In this document: piece after piece, positions 51,530-58,945 of the stretch
How positions within the stretch are numbered: the stretch's first letter is position 1
Layout: each line of letters starts with the position of its first letter
Assembly (NCBI GenBank): GCA_029990175.1
Contig: JARKIP010000065.1
Span: forward strand, 22,298,501-22,362,500
Origin: Petunia secreta
Lineage: Eukaryota; Streptophyta; Magnoliopsida; Solanales; Solanaceae
Reading direction: 5' to 3'
DNA length: 64,000 nucleotides
Notes under the pieces: model-generated
Seen by the model: the letters and a program-made list of their open reading frames with translations, nothing else
What the model was told of the DNA's origin: nothing
Databases searched by the model: none
Made by a program: the position numbers and the translations under genes

Positions 51530-52339
51530 CTTTTCCTTCAAATTGCTTTCCATTCTAATGATTTCTTCCAGATCCTTGTAATTGTACTCATGCCCAAGAA
51601 AAAGTGGACTTTTTTCATTTTTCTTCTCTGCCAAGAAGGCATCCAATGCATCTTTGCTCTTCTTATCCACAGGCTTGTAAATATCAATCTTCCCCCTCAC
51701 TGTCTTCTTCTTCCCCTTTCTTCCTGAAGCAGTAAATGGAGATTTCAGAACTCTACTAGGGAAGATGCTTCTCAAACCTATTCTCTTGGGCACCTGTGTT
51801 TTCATCATTTCCTTCAACTCAACTAACATTGTCTCAATCCCACCAACCTTAAACAACAATTTATCAGTGTCCTCCTTGCACTTTAAGCATTTGCAAGTGC
51901 ACTCTCCAGTCGACGTACCCACAACTGCTTCTTCTCTCCTCACAACTCCTCCTCTAGTACTGCCACCATCTTCTTTTCTACTAGCAGGTCCTCTACTGCT
52001 GCCATCTTCTTCTCTTCCAATAACTCCTCCTCTACCCTCATCCTTCCTTCTAGCATATCCAAAAAGATCCCTAGCAATTCCAGTGTACTCTCTTCCACTT
52101 ACTCCAAAAAGATCAGCACCCTTGCCCCCACTGTATCCCGTCAACATTGCACCACGACTTAGCACAACATGTTCTAGAGGGGTGTTAGGAACAACAGCTT
52201 GTTTCCTCAACATTGTCACCCCATCCAATTACTGCATCAAGCCATCAATCACCACGTCCTCTACATCCTCAAATGGCACAAAGTCATGGAGCACATCCCT
52301 CAACTCTTTCGGTGTGGGTACGAGGTAAGGGTGCACCTC
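51530..52339 (-). pseudogene. Exon 3: charged linker, in-frame TAA
   Basis: 270 codons. It starts EVHPYLVPTPKELRDVL, meets TAA at 52231-52229, and stays open afterwards. It contains Arg/Gly/Glu repeats (RREEAVVG, GREEDGSSRG), the Cys cluster CTCKCLKC and basic stretches (GRKGKKKTVRGK). Confidence 0.75.
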
Positions 52340-52380
52340 CTGCAATAAAATAACCACAAATGTTAAAACTACTGTTTAAG

Positions 52381-52680
52381 GATTTATTGTAACATTTAAA
52401 CATCAGTACCAGTGTTTAAACATCACGACTAATGTTTAAACATTTCGTTTAATGTTTAAACATCACTAATAATTTTTAAGCATTTATTGTAACATTTAAA
52501 CATCAGTACCAGTGTTTAAACATCACGACTAATGTTTAAACATTTCGTGTAATGTTTAAACATCACTACTAATGTTTAAGCATTTATTGTAACATTTAAA
52601 CATCAGTACAAGTGTTTAAACATTTAGTATAATGTTTAAACATTTTGTGTAATGTTTAAACATCACTACTAATGTTTAAG
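52381..52680. repeat. ATGTTTAAACAT array, block 4 (intron 2): three 100-bp units
   Basis: Three consecutive 100-bp units (52381, 52481, 52581), each made of five 20-mers of the form AATGTTTAAACAT plus seven variable bases. This is a higher-order repeat. It fills most of intron 2. Confidence 0.95.
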
Positions 52681-52732
52681 AAAATAATGCAGTGTTGAAT
52701 GTGAAAGAACTGGGGAGTAAAAGAAATACTAC

Positions 52733-53626
52733 CTGGATGTCAACATGCTGGAACACTGCATCTGGGTCCTTTTCTACCTTATCCCCCAACCAATGTTTCA
52801 TCTGTGGTACTGTCTTCTCCTTAGGGTATTCCCTTAGCCTAAGTGCCGGAATAGCCTCTAACACCCATGCCATGAAAGCCCATGGAAATCCATACAGTGT
52901 GTAGCTATTCTCAGGAGCCTTCCAGCTTGTAAAATCTTTCAGGATGTAAAACACAGTCAAGTCGAAGCTTTTTCTTCCCCATGGGTACTTGTAAAAGTAT
53001 TCAGGGGTGCTCGCGAGACAAACTACCCATTCCTCAATACCACTGTTAGTGTCCTTTGAACACAACACTTGGTGCTCGAACCAACATAAACATAAACTAA
53101 ACCTTATGTCATCATCATTCACCAGGTCTTCACTCTCTATCAGTTCCAGAATATAATCACTACTTGCAGCCTTCTTCCCCTTCCTTGAAACCAAATCCCA
53201 CAAATTTTTCCCCTTGCTACGGGCTTCATCCATGAAATCATCAGGGGGAGGTAGGGCACAACTCAATCTTGTCATCAAGGCAAACTCCTGCATCCCAAAA
53301 CGAAGAGGCAGTTCACGGAATTTAAACCACGCCTCAAACTTCTTCTGACAAATAACCCGGCGAAGTAAAATGTTGTGAACCAGCTTTGGAGCAAACACAC
53401 ACTTGGGCAAATCGATTAGGTGCCCGAAACAGCTTTTTGTGAATCTTTCCATTAGATTAAAATGATGTAAAGCTTTACGAAATTTATCCAACTTCGAGTG
53501 CAGTGATGATCTGACCGTCACCTTCTTTGTTGCGAACGCATTATTATACTCCATCCACGTCTTCATTTGACTCAAATCAGGCATGTCAGTCTTTATGCAT
53601 GGGGTAACCTCATCAGCCAACTCCAC
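52733..53626 (-). pseudogene. Exon 2: DUF1985-like domain
   Basis: 298 codons, open throughout. Motifs typical of this plant transposon-associated family: FGHLIDLPKCVFAPKLVHN, WFKFRELPLRFGMQEFALMT, DIRFSLCLCWFEHQVLC, YPWGRKSFDLTVFYILKD and YTLYGFPWAFMAWVLEAIP. Arabidopsis VANDAL VANC anti-silencing proteins belong, as I recall, to the same domain family. Confidence 0.85.
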
Positions 53627-53689
53627 CTGAAATTGATATAAGAAAAACAATCATTACACAGTCACATTTCTAATGAAGAAAATATTTTC

Positions 53690-53908
53690 ATGGGTTAAAC
53701 ATTGTTAAGATGTTTAAACATCACCCAACATGTTTCAAACATCTTATAATATGTTTGGAACATAATCTATAATGTTTGAAATAAATCCAAACATCATTTA
53801 TTATGTTCGAAACATAATATAAAATGTTTGAAACATTCGGAGTGATGTTTGAACATATCTGTATATGTTTGAAACATCATACAAGATGTGTAAACATAAG
53901 CTTCGATG
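53690..53908. repeat. ATGTTTAAACAT array, block 5 (intron 1)
   Basis: About nine copies, here mostly the 13-base form ATGTTTGAAACAT, spaced about 21 bases apart. Confidence 0.85.
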
Positions 53909-53912
53909 TTAC

Positions 53913-54409
53913 CTCCTGTTCTATTGCCTCTACAAATTGATCCTCTGCTGTTGCTTGTGTTGTTGCTTAGTTGCTTGTGTTGTTGCTTCTGTTGTTTCTT
54001 CTGTTGTTGCAGGCAAATCATGAACAGCTTTTGTTCTTCCTTCCCTTGCCTCACTAACTCTAACTTGAGGCATAGCACTACCCCTACTTTCTCCCCTTTG
54101 TTCATTACTTGGCTCTGCTGCTTCTGCATCCTCTGTACCTTCTTCACTACTTCTTGATCTTTGTTGTTCCTCTTCGTGTTGATTTTTGCTAAGATCCCGA
54201 CTAGCTTGGCTAGCACGACTAGCGTTTGGGCTCTCGAAAGGGACCTGTAAAAAATCCGGTACTGCCCTGCTTCTTTGTCTTTTTACACGAGGAGATTCAC
54301 TTTCAGATTCCAAGGGAATTTGCCTGTCTGTGGCTTTGGCTGTGGTCTTCTGGACCTTCTTAGCAGCAGCAGCCGTAGCCTTTACCAGTTGCCTTTTTTT
54401 GGGGGGCAT
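53913..54409 (-). pseudogene. Exon 1: basic nuclear-type N-terminus, frameshifted
   Basis: ATG at 54409 (MPPKKRQLVKATAAAAKK). Near its 3' end two adjacent 20-bp copies (53950-53969 and 53970-53989) in a CAACA-rich stretch shift the frame. The frame that joins exon 2 is open after the duplication (EDQFVEAIEQE), the other leads to TAG. Confidence 0.78.
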
Positions 54410-54620
54410 GTTGCCTATATACACAAATAACAAATAAGATTCTTTACACGTATTTCCCATATTTATAAGAACTAAATATGGTTCAAAAAACTTGAGGCCT
54501 ATTTCCTATTCAACATATACAACTACCATGATTGTGTACATTAGGCTTGTTATTACCACTCTTCACAAGTTTTAAGAATATTCTAAATGCCTTATCCATA
54601 TGTGTTACTGAAAAATGCAG

Positions 54621-54790
54621 TTCAAACATCATGAGTAATGTTTAAACATCATGCTTAATGTTTGTATTATACAGGGGATGATGTTTAAACATCTCTATTG
54701 ATGTTTAAATCATCTCCAGCTAAACATCCGGTGATATGGCCAAACACAACACAGATGTTTCAAACATCTTACGGGATGTTTGAAACAAAC
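54621..54790. repeat. ATGTTTAAACAT array, block 6 (upstream of the gene)
   Basis: About six copies, the first ones at 20-base steps, 210-380 bases before the exon 1 ATG. Confidence 0.82.
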
Positions 54791-55377
54791 GGATTTTGTT
54801 TAACAATATCACCGGCAACTACACAAAAAATTCAGTCAAAACTTCATCATTTCCTCGTCCCAAACCGATCCAGACAGAATCATAAACAAACATAGCTTTT
54901 AAAACAAAATTCTACGGTTTTTTGTTAACAACAAAAATCGATCAAAAAATTGGTAAAATCATGAAAACAAATGAAGAAAACTACAATGTTGGTGTCGGAA
55001 AAGACTTACAATAGAGATTCGGTGACAATCGATGAGTTTTGACAGTCCGATTTTGAGAAAAAAAGCCGGGTCGAAAACGGGTTGAAAACGGGTCGCTTTT
55101 AAAGAGAGTGATGTTTGGGATTCTTTGGGAAATGTTTGGGGATGTTTGGGTTTTTGGTTTTTTGAAAAATCAGAAGTTGGGGTAAAGGGTAGGTAGGAGT
55201 AGTGGGTAAGTTTGTATGTTTTGGGGTGTTTTAATTTTGCCCCACAATTTTTAAAAGAGTCTAATCACCCCCCACTTACACTTAATCACCCATTTGAGAG
55301 AAAAGAAAAGCAAAAATAAAATAAAGGACCCTTTTTTTCATTCCACACTTGAGAGGACCTTTTTGTGTCATTTTCTC
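54791..55377 (-). other. Upstream/terminal part of MulU
   Basis: No gene. It should hold the promoter of the Ulp1 gene. The outermost 40 bases look like a Mutator-type terminal repeat (inward GAGAAAATGACACAAAAAGG), but its partner is not seen. Confidence 0.45.
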
Positions 55378-56455
55378 TAATGACTTGTATCGGACTAGGG
55401 TGAGTAGTAAAATGGAACCTCCATGGTATGAAGGGTTTGACCCCTTAGACAACACCTTGTGTGAGAATTTGAATGAGGTAAATGACTCTTTGAGTGACCC
55501 TACTATTGCTTGTTTGGGTTATGATGAAGAAGAGGCCATTATCAACACCTTTCTTAATAGTTTGTCTTTTGAGACGGGTTGCTTAAGTGAAGAAATGGGA
55601 GGTGAAAGGGAATCCCTTGGTGTGAGTAAGTGTGCTCTAAAGAAGGGGAGTGGAGTAATTGATGTTACTTACATGTTGGGTTATTTGACTCACTCCACTC
55701 CACATGTTGATCACACTTTGAGGAGGGATTGGGTTGTTGATCTTGAGCTTAAGGTTCAAGGGGATTTTGATAGCTTGGTCTTGCATTTTCCATGTCCCCA
55801 TGACCTACTTGCTCATTATAGTGATGAGTGCATGTTGATCTTTAACCAAGTACTTATTGTTCTCTTGGGAGATTTGATATTTGTTCTTAACATTGATGCT
55901 TGGTTATATCACAAGAGTGTGTTTTCCACACTTCTTGCACTAACCTACCTTCAAGGTAGGAAATATTTTGTTTGCTTGTCGTTGCTTGTAGGTTCTAAGC
56001 TCCATGTTAAGGCAAGGGAGATCTTGGAAGAGACATATGTCAAAGTGACGATAAAGGGTTGCAAGGGAGGAGAGCTTTGGGCACCCCAAAGAGAAGATGC
56101 CATGGACGTGGATGCAATGATTTCGAGCACGAAATCTCTTCAAGAAAGGGAGGATGATGCCGGGAAAATCGACGCTTTCCAACGTGTACCAAGCTTGGAA
56201 GATGCAAAGGATGCAAGGGCAAGAGCTTCGGAGATGAGTCAAGCATGTTTAGGCGATGGAGCACCGGTGCTCCACCCCACAGGCAGCCAGGCGCTCCGCC
56301 TAGGCAAACCAGGCGCCCCGCCCGAGATACACTTGGCTCAGGCGCTCCGCCCAGCCCCCAGGCGGTCCACCCAGCCCCCTCCACTGACCAACTTTGTGGG
56401 CGCTCCGCACGATTTGCTGAAGCACAGGATTTCAAGTTTAAAGTTACTATTTTGA
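55378..56455 (+). CDS. NonH ORF, C-terminal part: 'DAWLYHKSVFST' family protein
   Basis: The frame is open from the MulU junction to 56455. Parallels to NonF ORF2 in order: EPPWYEGFDPLDNTL (NonF EPPRFERLNPVDNPL), LGVSKCALKKGSGVIDV (LGVNKIAFKKGSGVFDV), STPHVDHT (SIPHVDHT), NIDAWLYHKSVFST. After the hairpin the frame continues, unlike NonF, through a stretch resembling gypsy integrase C-terminus (REILEETYVKVTIKGCKG) to the family tail ISSTKSLQEREDD and into the LTR. The chimeric end suggests the element arose from a full gypsy by replacing most of gag-pol. Function unknown. Confidence 0.75.
55944..55960 (+). other. Hairpin CCTACCTT-N-AAGGTAGG in NonH
   Basis: 8-bp perfect stem at the position of the NonF and NonM hairpins. 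Confidence 0.68.
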
Positions 56456-56854
56456 CCTTGCATGGTCTTTTAGCTTAAAGCCTAGCTTGTGGGCATTATA
56501 GACCTTTTACTTCATGCCTAAAAACCTCTATAAATAGCTAGATAGCTTATTTTATTCCTTAGTCTATTTTGGATGATGATTGAATATTGGAAAGAGGGAT
56601 CTCTTTGGGTTTATGGAAAACCAACCTTTGATTGGGATTTGTGTGCTTCTAGTGGATTCTAGTTGGACAACGACCCCGCCCCGACCATTCTACTTGGGGG
56701 TCCTAGTTGGCTCGAGGGTAGTTGCCTAGCGTATGTGATCTTGGCCTTCTCTCGGGGTGTAACGAAACGGGTTCTCCGTTGCTACTTGGGATTAGTGATC
56801 GAGTTACGTCTCGTTCCTATCTTTTACTTTTTCCGCGTTTGATTTCCTGCATCA
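56155..56854 (+). repeat. NonH 3' LTR (700 bp)
   Basis: TGATGCCGGG...TTCCTGCATCA after the tract AAGAAAGGGAGGA. GGCGCTCCGCC-type palindromes at about 56285-56410; TATA box 56529-56536. Confidence 0.88.
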
Positions 56855-57447
56855 AGCGCCCAACACAGTCAGGCGGAGCGCCCAGCTTCAAGGCACTCTG
56901 GGCGGAGCGCCCAAATTCCAGGAGGAGCGCCCAGCTCTAGGAGGAGCGCCCAGCTAACAAAGGGTTCAGGCGGAGCGCCCGGATTCCAGGCGGAGCGCCC
57001 AACGCTGAAGCTTGGATGATTTTTGGAGTGAAGTTCCTATTTTGCCCTTAAGTGGCTTGTATGTATTTATTAGCTTTTGGGGCATTTAAGACATTTCACC
57101 TAGCCTTATGGAAAACTATAAATAGGAACACTTAACCATTTCTTCCATTAGCTATCATTGACCATAGAATTGAGACAAGAGAGAATTGAGAGAAGGCCGA
57201 GCCTTTCTTGTCGAAGCCCGAGGCTTCGTGTATCTCGTTGACTTGAAACCTATGGAGATCGACACCTAGTTTGAATTTCATTGTAAGGTTCGAGTTTCAT
57301 TTCTCCATTTGAATTCAATCAATGTATATGAATTGAATTCGTTTCTCGCTTCTCATTTCTTGCCTTCCTAGTCTCGATTTCTTGTTATCTTTGTTAATTG
57401 CTTCCGCTCGTATAGATTATAGTTTCCGAGTGTTTTGCCCCTTATCA
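56855..57447 (+). repeat. LtrL: LTR fragment of NonM type
   Basis: Right-hand part of an LTR ending GCCCCTTATCA; its start is cut off by NonH. It begins inside a run of GGCGGAGCGCCC boxes (56855-57005), has a TATA box (57117-57124), and shares the stretch around GAAGCCCGAGGCTTCGTGTA with NonM and NonF LTRs. The next five bases are TGCCT, the predicted target duplication. Confidence 0.82.
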
Positions 57448-57708
57448 TGCCTCCACCAGGCGGAGCGCCCAGCTCCAGGGTAGAGCGCCCAAAATGCTGA
57501 ATTGCCCATCTTTTTGTGCAAACTTCCTATTTTGACCCTAGCTAGTTCTATTGTATTTCTATCTAGCTAAGGGTTTAAATGACATTTCAATAGGTTGTAG
57601 AAGGGTGCTATAAATAACACTCTTCATCATTTATTGCCATTAACTTACCTTGAATATTGACATTGATGAGCATTGCTCCCAGACACTTGTAACCAATTTT
57701 GGCTTGAA
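57448..57708 (+). repeat. LtrN: LTR fragment split by LtrL and NonM
   Basis: It resembles the SoloK LTR from its TATA region on (GTGCTATAAATA at 57606-57616, then GCATTGCTC and TTTTGGCTTGAA). It begins with GGCGGAGCGCCC boxes and is interrupted by NonM after TTGAA (57704-57708). Confidence 0.72.
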
Positions 57709-58510
57709 TGATAAGGGGCAAAATACGCGGAAGCTAACTAAACTATAAACGAGCGGAAGCAAGTAAATTTGATAACGTGATATCAAAGATATCGAGAAGT
57801 TCAGGACTAGGAAGACAAGAATTAGAAGAAAGAACGGATAAACAATTCAAACGAGAATTTAATTATCCAAAGGGAGAAAGTGAAACGCGAACCTTACAAG
57901 GATTTCACACTAGCGATGAATCTCCATAGGTTCCAAGTCGTACAAGATACACGAAGCCTCGGGCTTCGACAAGAAAGGCTCGGCCTTCTCGCAATTCTCT
58001 CTTCATAATTCTATGTTCAATGATAGCTAATGAAAACTAAAGACTAAGTGTTCTATTTATAGTTTTTCACAAGACATAGTGAAATGACTAAAATACCCTC
58101 AAGCCAAGTTAAGGCCCTACATAAAACTGAGGGGCAAAATAGGAAGTTCAAGCCAAAAGTTGGAAGCTTCAGCAATTCGGGCGCTCCGCCCGTGGAGTAG
58201 GCGCTCCGCCCCATCGAACCATCAGTGGGGTGGGCTAGGCGCACCGCCCCAGGGTGAGGCGGTCCGCCTGGTGGCCTGTGTGGTGGGCCGGTCCGCCTAG
58301 GGGCTGCTGGGCACTCCGCCTGGTGGCCTGTGGTGCTGGGCGCTCCGCCCTGTGGTGCTGGGCGCTCCGCCCACTGCCCTGTCCTTCTCCATTCCTTCGT
58401 GCTCCGATACATGATCTTCAAGTCGCTTCCGGAGACCTTGACTTGCATTCCTTGTGCTCTCAAGCTTGGTTCTTGATGGTTGGTATCTTAGCTCGATTTG
58501 CCCCACATCA
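57709..58510 (-). repeat. NonM 3' LTR (802 bp)
   Basis: Minus strand TGATGTGGGGC...GCCCCTTATCA. Polypurine tract AAGAAGGGGAGGA at 58511-58523. A run of GGCGCTCCGCC palindromes lies at about 58180-58375. TATA box on the minus strand at 58054-58061. Confidence 0.9.
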
Positions 58511-58589
58511 TCCTCCCCTTCTTGAAAGGATTTCGTCCTCGAAATCAAACTATCAAAACCTACATTCACAGCAAGCACAACAAAAATTT

Positions 58590-58606
58590 CCTACTTCACA
58601 AGTAGG
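58590..58606 (-). other. Hairpin CCTACTT-N3-AAGTAGG in NonM
   Basis: At the end of the ORF; the stop codon TGA lies in the loop region. Same place as in NonF and NonH. Confidence 0.68.
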
Positions 58607-58945
58607 TTAGCTTAACAAGAAAGGGTGCAAGGTGTGTGGAAAACACACTCTTGTGACAGAGCCAAGCATCGTTACCTAATAAAAAGTGTATGTCCCCAAA
58701 GGAGACAACAAGGTCTTGGCTCGACAAGATCAAGCACCCAATTTCAAAACAAGCAAAGAGATCAAAGCCATGCAACATGTAGCAATCAAATGTCCTATGA
58801 CCCCGAAGCTTGCTATCAACACACCAAGCCTTCAAATCAATTTTATCATAATATGACACATCGGCTTTGGCATGCTCAACACTCAAGGTGTGCTTAACAT
58901 ATGGGATGGAGTAAGTAAAATAGTTCAATTCACAACTAGCATCGA
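58596..58945 (-). CDS. NonM ORF, C-terminal end: 'DAWLYHKSVFST' family protein
   Basis: About 115 codons, entered from the TekO junction. It matches NonF ORF2: LNYFTYSIPYVKHT (NonF VNHFTYSIPHVDHT), then LRGHRTFDCYMLH (FRGDRAFDRCIFH) and GNDAWLCHKSVFST. No stop before 58596. Unknown function. Confidence 0.72.

Larger units (their letters stand above)
50532..54409 (-). pseudogene. MulU gene: DUF1985 + Ulp1-like cysteine protease protein, four exons, broken
   Basis: Gene model on the minus strand: exons 54409-53913, 53626-52733, 52339-51530, 51194-50532. All three introns (286, 393, 335 bases) have GT...AG ends and phase 0, so the exons join cleanly. Exon 1 gives a basic, Ser/Glu-rich nuclear-type N-terminus (PPKKRQLVK); exon 2 a DUF1985-like domain; exon 3 a charged linker with CTCKCLKC; exon 4 the Ulp1 C48 protease domain, which in active members cuts SUMO-type conjugates. 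Lesions: a 20-bp tandem duplication in exon 1 shifts the frame, TAA at 52231-52229 in exon 3, and the catalytic Cys is Ser. The introns consist largely of ATGTTTAAACAT repeats. This could be a MULE-borne gene or a decayed host gene; the first is favoured. Confidence 0.78.
48740..55377 (-). mobile_element. MulU: MULE/VANDAL-like segment with a DUF1985-Ulp1 gene
   Basis: A non-LTR segment between GypB and NonH. The right edge is set at 55377 because coding sequence of NonH starts immediately after, and because the last bases read inward as GAGAAAATGACAC, a typical start for Mutator-like terminal repeats in eudicots. No matching left repeat is found; the start of the segment was probably removed from view by the GypB insertion. 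It contains a four-exon gene, a gag fragment, a fold-back with a MITE, and arrays of ATGTTTAAACAT repeats in all non-coding parts near the gene. Arabidopsis KI (Kaonashi) and VANDAL MULEs also carry Ulp1 or DUF1985 genes. Confidence 0.55.
55378..56854 (+). mobile_element. NonH: 3' part of a non-autonomous LTR element
   Basis: Begins in the middle of a coding region directly at the MulU edge, so MulU inserted into it; the 5' part lies beyond the window's left side. It ends with an LTR at 56155-56854. The following AGCGC (56855-56859) is the predicted target duplication in LtrL. It is related to NonF and NonM by its protein and by the hairpin after the DAWLYHKSVFST codons. Confidence 0.82.
57709..58945 (-). 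mobile_element. NonM: non-autonomous LTR element, 3' part
   Basis: Minus strand. Left edge TGATAAGGGGC at 57709, LTR to 58510, polypurine tract, then the C-terminal end of a NonF-type ORF, cut at 58945 by TekO. The other end lies right of the window. Confidence 0.85.

Noticed and set aside
52381..52680. Regular repeats that resemble a CRISPR array at first sight
   Set aside because: The repeats are palindromic 20-mers with 7-8 variable bases, in an intron of a plant element; no spacers of CRISPR size and no cas genes.
50532..54409. Functional host SUMO protease gene
   Set aside because: Frameshift, in-frame stop and Cys-to-Ser change, a DUF1985 fusion typical of transposon-borne genes, and surroundings made only of transposons.
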